64,000 nucleotides of DNA from Mycoplasma zalophidermidis (GCF_018913985.1 NZ_JAHMHK010000003.1:30580-94579), one strand, 5' to 3'. Numbered from the stretch's first letter, positions 19,774-33,619 are shown. A program made the numbers and translations. The notes: generated by a model from the letters alone, not told the origin.

Positions 19774-21732
19774 CTAGCTAAGTTTAAGGAGTTTTAATGC
19801 CCGCGAAATAATATTTTGAATATTAAAACCATTCATTTCATAAACTGTTTTAGCATCTGCTGAGGCACCAAAACTATTGGCTAAAACAACATCAAAATCA
19901 TTGTATTGGGCAAATTTATATCACATACAATCATTTGATGCTTCGATTGCCAGAACTGGATACTTATCAATATCTAATTTCCGGATTATTTCTCTTTCTT
20001 CAGTTAGTTCTTGAAGAAGTGGTACTGAAAAAACTCTGACATTTATACCTAAATCACTATTTAATTTTTCAGCAGTCTTGTTTGCCAACATAACTTCAGA
20101 TCCAGAAGCTAGTAATGTTAAAAAGTGTTTTGATTGACCTTGGAAAGCATTGATTAACCTTACACAATTGGTTGTATTTAATGTATTAATATCACTGTTA
20201 AATGATTCTAAATTTTGACGAGATGTTATGATGCTGATTTGATGGTCATTTTGGTTCATGGCGTAATTAAAAGCTCAAGTTATTTCATTTTCATCACAAG
20301 GTCTTAAAACTTTCATATTAGGTATTGCTCTTAGCATCGTGAGTTGCTCAATTGGTTGGTGGGAAGGACCGTCAGAACCTATTGCGTAAGAATCGTGAGA
20401 GTAAATATTTATTGCTGGTAATTTCATTAACGAAGCCATTCTTAAAGCCCCTTTTGCGTAATCACTAAAAGCTAGAAAGGTAGAAGCAAATGTTTTAAGG
20501 TTTGTTGTTAAATTTATACCGTTATTTATAGCGGTCATTGCATGTTCGCGAATTCCATATCTTAAATTATGGCCGCCATGTGTGAAGTCTTTCTTAAATC
20601 CTACATTTGTTGAAGAGGTTAAATCTGCAGAACCTCCAATATAACTTCAATAATTTTGTTCAATAAAGTTCAAAATTTGCTTTGTGTATTCGCGTGTTGA
20701 TAAATTGGATTTTGTGTAATTTATTTTGCTGAAATCGTATTGAATTTTATTCTTCAGTAATTTGTCTAATTCGATTGATAATTTGGGATATTTAGTATTA
20801 TAGTTTTCAAACATTTTGATTCAATTTTTGTATCTTAGATTTTTGTTATTTCAAAACGATTGTGCATATTCGTAATTTGAAATATTATATTTGAATGGTT
20901 CAGTAAAATTAAGTTTCAATTTGTTTTTAATTTCAATTGTTGTTTGCTCATCGAATACACCCGAGTGTCCTTTAACAGTACCTTCATTCGGTGTGTGTTG
21001 GGCAATTTTTGTGTGAATTTGAATATATATTGGGCCATTTATTTTTTTGATTTTATTAAATATGTTGTCAATATTTTCAGTATTTGAGTCAATTTTAAAA
21101 ACATTAAAATTCATGGCTTCAAAATATTTCATTAAATCAGTATTATTAACGATTTTTACTTCTGAATCAAGCTGAATCTTGTTGAAATCATGAATTACAA
21201 CGAATTTGTTTAATTGTAAAGTACCTGCTAACTGAATAGCTTCGTGAGCAATCCCTTCTTGTAAACAACCATCACCATGAAGAACATATACTGAGTGGTC
21301 GAATAGATTAAAATCCGGCTTATTGAACTTATTTGCAAGAAAATCTCTAGCAATTGCCATACCAACACCCATTGCGATACCCTGCCCAAGAGAACCAGTT
21401 GATGCATCAATGTATTCAAATGCATCAGTCTCAGGGTGAGCCGTTGTTTTTGAATTTAAATTTCTATAATTTTTCATATCCTCAAGAGTTAATAAACCCA
21501 TAAAGTGCATGATTGTGTAAATTGACACAGATCCGTGACCTGCCGAAAGTAAAAATTTATCTCTATTTACTCACTTGGGGTTTAGGTTAGTAATGTTTAA
21601 ATGCTTGGTAAATAGCGTTTCTGTTATTTCGGCTGCACCAAGCGCCATTCCAGAATGCCCTCCTTTTGCTTTGTTAATAGTGTCCAAAGCCAATCCCTGC
21701 ATTGCTGAAACTAGTAATTTATCCTTATTCAT
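19774..21732 (-). CDS. tkt: Transketolase
   Basis: Thiamine-diphosphate enzyme of the non-oxidative pentose-phosphate pathway, moving two-carbon units between sugar phosphates. The 652-residue protein starts at ATG 21732 after AAAGGTGG. It shows GGHSGMALGAAE, LSAGHGSVSIYT, the TPP-binding motif beginning GDGCLQEGIAHEA, HDFNKIQLDS and IGSDGPSHQPIEQLTMLR in the pyrimidine-binding domain. Several UGA-Trp codons lie between these blocks. It is a single gene with neighbours in different pathways; supplies ribose-5-phosphate for salvage made nucleotides. Confidence 0.95.
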
Positions 21733-21956
21733 ATGACCACCTTTAATATTTATATTTTAGAGTATAAATTTTAGCATTTAATACAATAAACTGGTATTTA
21801 TTATTAAATATTAATCTGTTAAATCGAAAACCAAAGTTACTCAGATAATAATTTAACTATATTTAGAAATGTCGCAAATAGGATATTAATGTAAGATATT
21901 AATTATTAAAAAACTAATATTTTATATATAAGTTTAAATATTATATGGTTGTAGGT

Positions 21957-21962
21957 TATAAT
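21957..21962 (+). promoter_or_regulatory. -10 box giving a leaderless ecfA1 mRNA
   Basis: A perfect TATAAT ends 8 nt before the ecfA1 ATG, with no ribosome-binding site between them. Transcription would start within a base or two of the start codon. Confidence 0.6.
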
Positions 21963-21970
21963 AAACTATT

Positions 21971-22774
21971 ATGATTAAAGTTAAAGATTTAGTATTTAAA
22001 TACCCTGACGCTAACCGCAATGCAATTGACGGTATTAGTTTTGAAATTCCTGACGGTAAATACGTTGCCATTTTAGGTCATAATGGTTCCGGTAAATCTA
22101 CATTTTCAAAATTGTTGGTAGCACTTTATAAACCTGCTGGTGGTTCAATTGAAATAAATGGTGTAGTTATTAGTGCACAAACACTTCGCGAAATAAGAAA
22201 ACAAATAGGAATTATTTTTCAAAATCCAGATAATCAATTTGTTGGTGCTTCTGTTGAAGATGACATTGCATTTGGTTTGGAAAACAAATGCTTAAAACGT
22301 GAGGAAATGAAGCCAATTATTGATGAATTAGCTAATAGAGTTGGTATGAAAAATTATTTAACTCGCGAACCGCATCTACTTTCTGGTGGGCAAAAACAAA
22401 GAGTTGCGATTGCCTCAGTTTTAGCCTTAGATCCTAATGTGATAATTTTTGACGAAGTTACATCAATGCTGGACCCGGTCGGTAAAAATCAAGTTTTAAA
22501 TATTATTCGTGAAATTCAGTCAAAAAGAGAAAAAACACTTATTTCAATTACTCACGATATGGACGAAGCTATTATGGCTGACTATTGTTTAGTATTCTCC
22601 CAAGGTAAAATAATTGCTCAAGGCGCTCCAAAGGATATATTAAATAATAAAGAAATAGTCGAAACTGCCAAAATTGACTCACCTTTTATTTATAAATTAA
22701 GCGACAAAATTAAGGGTGTAGAACCAACATACAATGAATATGAACTATTGGAGCAACTATGCAAATTAAAATAA
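21971..22774 (+). CDS. ecfA1: ECF transporter ATPase EcfA1
   Basis: One of two ATPases of the energy-coupling-factor transporter that powers uptake of vitamins and bases through exchangeable S subunits. The 267-residue protein has Walker [10 protein letters not shown] (about residues 37-45), the Q-loop [11 protein letters not shown], the signature [13 protein letters not shown], Walker [14 protein letters not shown] and the H-loop THDMDE. The Asp-Glu pair is intact. Its end overlaps ecfA2 by 16 nt. Confidence 0.96.
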   Translation: MIKVKDLVFKYPDANRNAIDGISFEIPDGKYVAILGHNGSGKSTFSKLLVALYKPAGGSIEINGVVISAQTLREIRKQIGIIFQNPDNQFVGASVEDDIAFGLENKCLKREEMKPIIDELANRVGMKNYLTREPHLLSGGQKQRVAIASVLALDPNVIIFDEVTSMLDPVGKNQVLNIIREIQSKREKTLISITHDMDEAIMADYCLVFSQGKIIAQGAPKDILNNKEIVETAKIDSPFIYKLSDKIKGVEPTYNEYELLEQLCKLK

Positions 22775-23733
22775 CTAAATTAAGCCACATTTATAGTCGT
22801 GGAACAAGAATGGAATTTACAGCTCTTCGAGATATTAACTTTAATTTAAAGCAAGGCGAATTTGTTGGTGTTATTGGTCAAACAGGCTGTGGTAAGTCAA
22901 CATTTGTTGAACATTTAAATGGTTTACTTTTGCCTTCAAAAGGCGAAATAGAGTGGAATTTTTCTAATTTTAAAAAAGACAAAAAAACTGGACAAATAAT
23001 ACATTTTCAAGACGATTTCAAATTGAGGGCTTCTTGACTTAAACTAGTAAATCATAAGAATGGTCAAAAATCAATCAAATTAATCTCGAAAAACTTAAGA
23101 AAAGTTAAAAGAGCAAAAGACATTCGTAGAAGAGTAGCAATCGCATTTCAATTTGCTGAATACCAGCTTTTCGAAGAAACAATTGAAAAAGACATTATGT
23201 TTGGCCCTTTGTCATTTGGTGTAGATAAAGAAGAAGCCAAAATGCGAGCTAAAAAATATTTGAATCTTTGCGGACTTGATGATTCTTATCTTCAAAAGTC
23301 GCCATTTGGTTTATCAGGCGGTCAAAAACGTAGAGTTGCTTTGGCGGGTATTTTAGCAATTGAACCTGATATTATTGTTGCTGACGAACCAACCGCTGGT
23401 TTAGATCCGGTTGGTGTTGAAGAAATTCTATCAATTTTTACCAGATTACATAAAATGGGCAAAACAATAGTCATTGTTACACATGATTTGGATAATGTGT
23501 TGGAAGTAACCGAAAGAGTTGTGATGATGAAAAAAGGTACCATTATAAAAGACGGTCCAACTTATGACGTGCTAAAAGATACTGAGTTTTTATTAAAAAA
23601 TAACATGCAACCACCAAAATTATTAGCTTTTATTTCTAAATTAGAATCACTGGGCTGAAATGTACCAAAAACAAAATCTATTGATGAGTTAGCAAATTTC
23701 ATCAGTAAAAAAATTAATAAAGGAGGTCAATAA
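22759..23733 (+). CDS. ecfA2: ECF transporter ATPase EcfA2
   Basis: Second ATPase of the ECF motor. The 324-residue protein has Walker [10 protein letters not shown], a Q-loop in [15 protein letters not shown], the signature [14 protein letters not shown], Walker [14 protein letters not shown] and VTHDLDNV. A charged insertion of about 40 residues ([11 protein letters not shown] to RAKDIRRR) lies between Walker A and the Q-loop and includes a UGA-Trp. The last codons encode KGGQ and at the same time form the AAAGGAGG ribosome site of ecfT; the stop overlaps the ecfT start as TAATG. Confidence 0.95.
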
Positions 23734-24611
23734 TGTCTGCTACATCTCCAGTTGGATCATATGTTTATGATGATACGTTTGTTCATCGTCTTGATCCAAG
23801 AATTAAGTTAATTTGTAATATAGTTTACATTGTTTTAACGTTTATATCATTTCATTTTATAACGTTAGCTATTTTATTAGTGCCACTATTAATTGTTTAT
23901 TTGATAGGTACAAAAAATTTAAAAGGTATATTCTCATTACTAAAAATGCCTTTAATAATTGGCGTAATAATACTATTTGTGAATGTGTATACAATGAAAA
24001 TTAATGACCAAACCAGAGATATCTATCATGTGTATTTTTTTATAGGAACTTCCCAAACTTTTGCATTCAGTTATGGTGTAGTTGCTCGGACATTATCCTT
24101 GATATTTAGGATTTATATTATGATAATGGTTACTACTTTATTTGTGACAACAACTAAGCCAATACTTTTAACGAAAGCACTCGAAGATCTACTGATTCCG
24201 TTAAAATTACTATTCATCCCCACACACATTATTGCTATGGTTATTTCTATTGCTTTACGCTTCATCCCAACCTTGATGATTGAAGCCAAAAGAATTATGA
24301 AAGCACAGGCTAGCCGCGGTGTTGATTTCGCAAACGGAAAAATTAAAGATAAGGCAAAAGCTTTTACAACATTAATTATTCCTTTGTTTTCTACATCATT
24401 CGCTAAAGCTGAAGATCTTTCTAACGCCATGGAAACTAGAGGCTATGATCCTTACGGAAAAAGGACTCGTTACCGTCTACTTATTCCCACATGACGTGAT
24501 GTGATTGTTTTTATCATTATGGCTGGATTAGTTGTATTGTGTGCGCTTATTAAAAATAATATTTTACAAATCCCAAACTGATATGAATTAACCAGCTTTG
24601 CACAATTTTAA
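23733..24611 (+). CDS. ecfT: ECF transporter transmembrane subunit EcfT
   Basis: Membrane scaffold that couples EcfA1/A2 to S subunits. The 292-residue protein has about six hydrophobic segments and, in the cytoplasmic coupling helices, the two Arg signatures AQASRGVDF and METRGYDPYG. The N-terminal HRLDPRIKL word is typical. Two UGA-Trp codons extend it past 24494. No S subunit is in this operon, so this is a shared (group II) module. Confidence 0.95.
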
Positions 24612-24632
24612 AATCGTTTTGGCGATTTTTTA
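24609..24632 (+). terminator. Terminator between convergent ecfT and hydrolase genes
   Basis: AAATCG pairs with CGATTT around TTTTGG, followed by further T. It overlaps the stop codons of both converging genes. The plus-strand version has the better T run. Confidence 0.75.
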
Positions 24633-25436
24633 TTTGTCCGAAACGATTTTATTGATTATATTAAAAGTATCCTTAAAGTTTTCTAACCACATTGAGTGTC
24701 CCGAATTTTTAATTAAATATGATTCAACATTTTTGTTGAGTTTTTTAAAATGTTTTATTGTTAATTTAACCGGCATTATCCCGTCTTGGGTACCATTAAT
24801 TAGGTAAATTGGGTAATCAGCAACTGAAATTGCTCGGTCTATTTTAGCAAAATATTTTTCGTTGTTCAGTGTTAATCCAAAAGGATATAGAACATTAAAT
24901 GTTTCTTGTTTATTATTAAAATAATATTTGACAGAATTCATAAATTTGTTATTTTTGAGAAAATTTTCTGGTTTTGCAAATATTATTTGAGCTAAGTTTT
25001 TATATTGATTTATATTGCGAGGATAAAAATATTCAAATTTATCTTCATAAACTAATTGCGTTCTATTCATCGGTGCTAACAAAATAACTCTATCAACGAG
25101 ATGTGGAATTTTTTCAGCGCATAAAAGCGCCAAAGCGCCGCCCATTGAGTGTCCTAGTAAGGTAATATTATTCAGTTTCAGTCTCTGAATAAATTCTAAT
25201 ATGATATTACGAAAAACTTTAAAATCCATTCACTCAGGCTCATAATCGCTTTCTCCATGAGCGGGTAAATTTAAGGCGTAAATGTTAAATTTATCATTCA
25301 AATTTTCATATATGGATTTCATATGTTTAAAATTGGAAGCGAATCCATGAAGAATTAATAAATTTTGTTCACAATTGTTGTTTTTGGTTAAACATTCAAG
25401 CAAACTGCTGCCGTCATATTCGAATCATTTACTCAT
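24630..25436 (-). CDS. Alpha/beta-hydrolase fold protein
   Basis: Serine hydrolase, probably an esterase or lipase; substrate unknown. The 268-residue protein has an N-terminal LLILHGFASNFKHM (oxyanion strand), the nucleophile elbow LLGHSMGGALAL, a charge-relay Asp in INGTQDGIMP and His in NSGHSMWLENF. No signal peptide, so cytosolic. The start at 25436 follows TGAAA with no clear ribosome site. It stands alone, divergent from ligA. Mollicutes carry several such hydrolases; pip-like aminopeptidase activity is another possibility. Confidence 0.85.
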
Positions 25437-25529
25437 TTTCACCCCATAAAATTAATAAATAGTTGTACTATTTAAATTATATATATAAATTTGCTATATT
25501 ATTACTATATAAATTAGGCGGAGATAATT

Positions 25530-27503
25530 ATGAAAAGAAGAATACAAGAATTAACAACATTAATTAATAAGTGAAATCAAGAATATTTTATTGATAATAA
25601 CCCTAGTGTTTCTGATTTGGAATATGATAAAGCATTGAAGGAATTGGAACAACTAGAACTGCAATATCCTGAATTAAAACATCCTCAATCTCCAACTAAC
25701 CACGTTGGTAGCGGGATGAATATTTATAATTCTAAATTCACCAAGGTTACCCATAAACAACCTATGTTGTCTCTTTCTAAAGCCTATAATTATGATGAGA
25801 TAATTAAATATATAAACAACATCGAAAAAAATGTACCATTTGAATATATCAATTTTAGTGTTGAACCTAAAATTGATGGTTTATCTATTTCATTGCATTA
25901 TAAAAATGGTTATCTAGTTCAAGCTTTAACTAGAGGGAATGGTATTGAAGGGGAAGATGTTACAGAAAATATAATGCAAATTAAATCAATTCCACATATT
26001 ATTAATTATAAAAAAGATTTAGAGGTTCGCGGTGAAGTGTTTCTACCGAAAACTAAATTTGTTGAATTGAATAGCAAAATGAGTATTTTGGGAGAAAAAA
26101 CATTCGCGAATCCTCGCAACGCAGCCAGCGGCACATTGCGACAATTGGATTCTGATATAGTTGCTCAAAGAGGACTACAATCATTTTTATATGAACTTGT
26201 ACAACCTGAATTGCACGGAGTAAATACTCAACAAGAAGCATTAGAATTTATGAACGGTTTAAACATCCCTACTAATCCATTATCCAAGGTTGTTGAAACA
26301 GAAGAATTAGAAGAAGAAATAGAGCAATTTGCTGAAATCAAAAACAAATTAGATTATGATGCGGATGGACTTGTAATAAAACTTAATAATTTAAAATACT
26401 GAGTGAAACTTGGTAAAACTGCAAAATTCCCGAAACATTCCATAGCGTTCAAATATGAAGTTGAAAGTGCTACCAGCATTATTACAAATATAGTGGGTAC
26501 CGTTGGCAGAACTGGAAAAATTACATATGTTGCTAATTTAGAACCAGTGGTATTGAATCAAACTACTGTCCAAAATGCCACGATGCACAATTATAATTTT
26601 ATACAAGACATGAATGTAGATATCGGCGATGAAGTTACTATTGTAAAAGCTGGAGAAATAATTCCTAAAGTAATTGATATTGTTTCTAAAAATTCATTAA
26701 ATGTATTTCCTAAAATTTTGAATTGTCCATCGTGTAATTCAATGTTGGTTGAACATGATGATATAGTAGATCAATTTTGCCCTAATGAGGAATGTCCGGA
26801 TGTAAATATCAATAAAATTTATCATTTTTCTGCTCGCGAAAGCTTGAATATCAAAGGGTTAGGTTTATCCACCGTTAAAGATTTTTATAAAAACGGAATC
26901 ATTAAATGTATTGAAGATATTTTCAAATTAGAAACCAAAGTAGATCAAATTTTAGAATTACCGCGCTACGGCTCAACAAAAGTCAATAACTTACTGAACA
27001 GTATTCAAAAAAGTCTTAATAGTGATTTTGATAAGGTTTTGTTCGCGCTTGGGATAAAACATGTTGGAGCTAGAGCAGCAAAACTAATTTCGAATAAATA
27101 CAATAACTTCTCAGAATTAATTGATGATAAAGAACTTTTGGGATTGACATATGTTGAAAATATTGGTCCAAAAATCATCGAATCAATTATCGAATACCTT
27201 AAAAGTGGAAAAAATGTGGAACTTTTAAGGTATTTAGACTCGGTATTTAATTACAAAAAACAATCAAAAATAATATCAACTAAGCTAAGTAATTTAACAT
27301 TTGTTATTACTGGCAAATTATCAGAAAATAGAGATTTTTACAGTAAAATCATAGAAAACAATGGTGGAAACGTTTCTTCGAGCGTTTCGTCGAAGACTTC
27401 ATATTTATTGTGCGGTGATGATGCGGGTAGCAAAAAAGATAAGGCAATTCAACTCGGTATTACTATTTTAAATGAACAAGATTTCAATAATCTATTAAAA
27501 TAA
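25530..27503 (+). CDS. ligA: NAD-dependent DNA ligase LigA
   Basis: Seals nicks in replication and repair using NAD. The 657-residue protein has the full domain order: Ia domain (NPSVSDLEYDKALKEL), nucleotidyltransferase with catalytic Lys at about residue 114 in VEPKIDGLSI, OB-fold (TVGRTGKITYVANLEPV), four-Cys zinc finger (CPSC ... CPNEEC), helix-hairpin-helix repeats and a BRCT domain ending LNEQDFNNLL. Two UGA-Trp codons (residue 15 and residue 291) break it in the standard code. A GGCGGAG ribosome site precedes the ATG. Confidence 0.97.
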
Positions 27504-27537
27504 TCAGTATATTTGATAAATCAATTAAGGAGAACTA

Positions 27538-28284
27538 ATGAATAAAATTGTTATCGCGAATTGAAAAATGAATAAAACATTTAACGAGAGTGCTCAATGA
27601 TTAACAGAATTCAATAGAAAGTATAAGAAAAGATGTCGTGATAGTCGTTATCGGGATGCTACTTTAGCTAACGAATTTGGCATTGCTATGCCACCTATTA
27701 ATTTGGCAGCGCATGTAGGATTTAATAAGGTAAAACAATTAATGTTAGTTGCTCAAGATGTTTCAGCATTTCCTTGCGGTCCATATACGGGAGATGTTTC
27801 AGCTGAAATGTTGAGTGAATTCGATATTAAATATGTAATTGTTGGTCACTCTGAAAGAAGAAGATATCATTATGAAACATGTGAGGATGTTAACGCTAAA
27901 GCTCGTGCCGCTCTTGAATATGGAATTACACCGCTAATTTGTTTCGGTGAAACCTTAGAAGAATTTGAAAAAGGATTATCTAAAGAAGTTGTTAAGAAAA
28001 AAATTGAGGATTCTTCAAGGGGTTTGGATTTTAGTAAAGTAATAATTTCTTACGAACCGATTTGGGCTATGGGAACCGGAAAATGCGCTACACCTGAATT
28101 TGTTCACGATATGGCAGTATTTATTCGTTCAATTACTTCGCCAGATGCTAAGATAATATATGGTGGATCGGTAAATGCTGAAAATATAATCGGTCTATCT
28201 AAAATTCATGATATTAATGGATTTTTAATTGGGAATGCCACCCTTGATTTAGACACCTTCCTTGAAGTTATAGCGGTTGAATAA
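27538..28284 (+). CDS. tpiA: Triosephosphate isomerase
   Basis: Interconverts dihydroxyacetone phosphate and glyceraldehyde-3-phosphate. The 248-residue protein has the active-site residues: Asn and Lys in IANWKMNKT, His in IVGHSERR, Glu in ISYEPIWAMGTG and the phosphate loop YGGSVNAEN. The start follows TTAAGGAG; two UGA-Trp codons lie in the first 21 residues. Residues 28-45 (KKRCRDSRYRD) are unusually Arg-rich for the segment between helix 1 and strand 2. Likely co-transcribed with ligA (34-nt gap). Confidence 0.96.
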
Positions 28285-28290
28285 TACTCT

Positions 28291-28312
28291 AAATCACTTT
28301 GGTGATTTTTTG
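28291..28312 (+). terminator. Terminator after tpiA
   Basis: AAATCAC and GTGATTT pair around TTTG, followed by T residues, 6 nt past the tpiA stop. Confidence 0.85.
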
Positions 28313-28449
28313 TTCGCCATTTATTTTCGGTGTCATTCGTAAATTCTGTAAATTATTTTTTATGGTAATAATAACATAGAAAATACAATTATTACTATAT
28401 TAATGCTAAGTATTTTATATAATAAAATTATTAAAAATTAGGAGTGAAA

Positions 28450-29634
28450 ATGAAAAAAACTATTAGAGATGTTGAACTAAAAAATAAAAATGTTGTTGTT
28501 AGAGTTGACTTTAATGTTCCTATTAAAAATGGGATTATTCAATCAAACGAAAGAATTGTTGCGGCATTAGAAACAATCAATTACGCAATTAAATCGAATG
28601 CAAAGGTGATTTTACTATCACACTTAAGCAGAATTAAAACTGAAGATGATAAACTTAAAAAATCTTTATTTCCAATTGCACAAGAATTATCTAAACTATT
28701 AAATAAGAAAGTTTTCTTTGTGCCTGAAACTAGAGGTGAATTACTTAAAAAAGCCGTTCAAAAACTTGAACCTGGACAAGTTATGCTTGTCGAAAACACG
28801 CGCTTTGAAGACTTAAACGATAAAGCTGAAAGTAAAAATAATCCTGAATTAGGACAAGAATGAGCGGCTATTGCTGATGTATTTATTAACGATGCTTTTG
28901 CCACAGCACACCGTTCACATGCATCAAATGTTGGTATTTCAACACGTGTTCCGGTTTCGGCAGTTGGATTACTAGTTGAGAAGGAACTTAATGCTTTTGA
29001 TACAGCATTTGCCGGTGATACACACCCATTCGTTGCTGTTGTTGGTGGTGCAAAAGTTAAGGATAAGATTTCATATTTAACTAAATTAACCCAAAAAGCT
29101 GACAAAGTTTTAATTGGCGGTGCTATGGCTTACACATTCTTAAAAGCTAAAGGTTTCGAAATTGCCAATTCATTAGTAGAAGATGATCAAATTGATTTTG
29201 CTCGTGATTTAATGGCAAATTGCAGATGTGAATTTATTCTTCCGTTAGATAATGCTATGGTAACTTCTTTTGAAGAAGGCAAAGTAAGTTATTCTAAAAA
29301 TCAAAATGTAACCAAAGGTCACATGGGTATTGACATTGGTCCAAAAACTATCAAAGAATATGAGAAACATTTAGCAAACGCTAAATTAGTATATTGAAAC
29401 GGACCATTAGGTGTGTTTGAATTACCATTTGGTGAAGCAGGGACTTCTGCAATCGCTAATGCAATGGTAAATTCAAATGCTTACACCATTATCGGCGGTG
29501 GTGACACAATTTCAGCTAGTGAAAAATTTGGATTTAAAGACAAAATTAATCATGTTTCAACCGGTGGTGGAGCTAGTCAACAATACTTATTAGATCATGA
29601 ATTACCAGCGATAAACGCAATTCAAGATTTATAA
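28450..29634 (+). CDS. pgk: Phosphoglycerate kinase
   Basis: Makes ATP from 1,3-bisphosphoglycerate. The 394-residue protein has VVVRVDFNVPI, the SHLSR substrate motif, VLVENTRF-like MLVENTRFEDL, FAGDTHPFVAVVGGAKVKDK and the nucleotide loop IIGGGDTISASEKFG. I chose the ATG at 28450 behind TTAGGAGTG; a GTG six bases earlier is possible. Two UGA-Trp codons (EWAAIAD and YWNGPLG) split it in the standard code. Single-gene unit with its own terminator. Confidence 0.97.
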
Positions 29635-29640
29635 TTATTT

Positions 29641-29663
29641 AACACGGTTAAACCGTGTTTTTT
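29641..29663 (+). terminator. Terminator after pgk
   Basis: AACACGG and CCGTGTT pair around TTAAA with a T6 tail, 7 nt past the pgk stop. Confidence 0.9.
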
Positions 29664-29830
29664 ACTTAAATTTAATCTTTTTGTAAAACGTGTATTTTGG
29701 TTTTATCGCTGATGTGAAAGAGAAAGCTAAATAAAATTGAAACGAAAATTTGAGTTGAAGATATTATCTAATAATGGCTTGTTTATATGTTATTATTTAA
29801 TATATATATTTAATTCCTATAGGAGAACCG

Positions 29831-30457
29831 ATGTTAAAAGTTATTGAACACCCTTTAATTTCAATCAAATTAACCAACATGAGAGATAAGAATGCAGACC
29901 ACTCAGTGTTTAGACAAAATTTAAATGAAATAGCTTCGTTAATGGTTTATGAAGTGTTAAGAGATTATGAAACCAAACCTAAAAAAATTACAACCTCTTC
30001 AAATAAGGAATTCTCAGGCCAGACTTATGATAAAGATGTTGTTTTTGTTCCTATTTTAAGAGCTGGACTTGGAATGATAGAAGGTTTATTACAACTAGTA
30101 CCAAAAGCTCGAGTTGGACACATTGGAATGTATAGAGATCATTTAACTTTACAACCAAGTACGTATTTTTATAAAATGCCTGAAATAGATAAAGACAGTT
30201 ATGTCTTTGTTGTAGATCCAATGTTAGCTACTGGTGGTTCAGCAGTTGATGCTATCAATAAACTTCACAGTGATGGTTTTACGAACGTGAATTTAATTTG
30301 TTTAGTTGGGTGTCAAGAAGGAGTCGATAAAGTAATTAGCGCTTTTGGTTCTGATTTCAATATTTATTTAGCAGCATTGGACCCAATATTAAATAGAGAA
30401 AAATACATCGAGCCTGGTTTGGGCGATGCGGGAGATAGAATATTTGGAACTAAATAA
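29831..30457 (+). CDS. upp: Uracil phosphoribosyltransferase
   Basis: Converts uracil and PRPP to UMP for pyrimidine salvage. The 208-residue protein has VFVPILRAGLGM, the PRPP loop VVDPMLATGGSAVDAI and the C-terminal YIEPGLGDAGDRIFGT uracil-binding loop. A TAGGAGA ribosome site precedes the ATG. Its stop overlaps the ATG of the next gene (TAATG), which encodes an ECF S component. This points to coupled uptake and use of a pyrimidine. Confidence 0.97.
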   Translation: MLKVIEHPLISIKLTNMRDKNADHSVFRQNLNEIASLMVYEVLRDYETKPKKITTSSNKEFSGQTYDKDVVFVPILRAGLGMIEGLLQLVPKARVGHIGMYRDHLTLQPSTYFYKMPEIDKDSYVFVVDPMLATGGSAVDAINKLHSDGFTNVNLICLVGCQEGVDKVISAFGSDFNIYLAALDPILNREKYIEPGLGDAGDRIFGTK

Positions 30458-31143
30458 TGTATTGAAATAACCGAGTTACAATCAAAATCACATTAGCAGC
30501 ATTGATGCTTGCGTTAGCTATTGTTTGTGATTTGATTGGACAATTTATGCCTTTTAACGGGTTTCTAAAATTTAATTTATCACTAATTTTTACACTCGCA
30601 TCTTTTAGATTTATTGGAATATGGTGAGGAATATTAGTATTATTAATAATGATGTTTATAGGCCCTTCATACTCTACTTTTGGTTACGATGTTCTTGGTT
30701 TATTAGGCCACGGAATGCTAATCTTATCTCAAGCAATATTTATTTTGTTTTACTTAATTTTTTATAATTATTCGACAAAATTACTTAAAAATAAAAAAGC
30801 TTTTAAAGCGGAATTAATAGCGAATTTAGCCAGCCTATCATTAGCAAATGTTTGTGCTACGATAGTATTAATAATTATTAATATTTTTATCGTGACTCCG
30901 CTATATTTCTATCTTTTTAAGGTAATTAAAATTCCTACTTTTACAGTAATGATGAATTCATACAATACGGTTAAAGGATTATTTTTTTACATACCTAATT
31001 ACTTATTAGCTGGCGTTATTGTTTATGGAACATTCAACTTAGCTAATTTCGCAATAAATTCAATATTATTAACATCAATATTAAATTTCAATTTGAAACT
31101 CAGTTTTACAAAATATTTACAAAATAACAATAAAAAAAATTAA
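30457..31143 (+). CDS. ECF transporter S component, candidate uracil/pyrimidine carrier
   Basis: Substrate-binding membrane subunit that would dock on the EcfA1A2T motor. The 228-residue protein has about six hydrophobic helices (residues 8-27, 35-60, 62-100, 120-150 and later) with a basic C-terminus. ECF S style features are an N-terminal TIKITLAALMLALAIV helix and FNLSLIFTLASFRFIGIWWG followed by GPSYSTFGYDVLGLLGHG. Translational coupling to upp suggests uracil or a related pyrimidine as substrate; this is inference from context. Other S subunits in mollicutes carry riboflavin, folate or other vitamins. Confidence 0.75.
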
Positions 31144-31155
31144 AAAGGAGTCTTT

Positions 31156-33501
<2,346 letters not shown>

Positions 33502-33558
33502 GCCTTTATTTACATTGATGTGGTATTTCCACAATAAAAAGAATAATTTAATTAATTT

Positions 33559-33585
33559 TTAGCACTCTTATTGTCGTTGTGCTAA
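33559..33585 (+). promoter_or_regulatory. CIRCE-like operator upstream of lon
   Basis: TTAGCACTC, nine bases, TTGTGCTAA. This is the HrcA-bound CIRCE inverted repeat (TTAGCACTC-N9-GAGTGCTAA) with two mismatches in the right arm. It ends 34 nt before the lon ATG and overlaps the expected promoter. Heat-shock control of lon through CIRCE is known in mycoplasmas. Confidence 0.85.
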
Positions 33586-33619
33586 AATATATTAATAAAA
33601 ACTTAGAAAGAGGTGTTAA

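Noticed and set aside
33521..33536. Second operator (TGTGGTATTTCCACA) near lon
   Set aside because: A short inverted repeat without T run and without match to a known site; most likely part of the leuS 3' flank.
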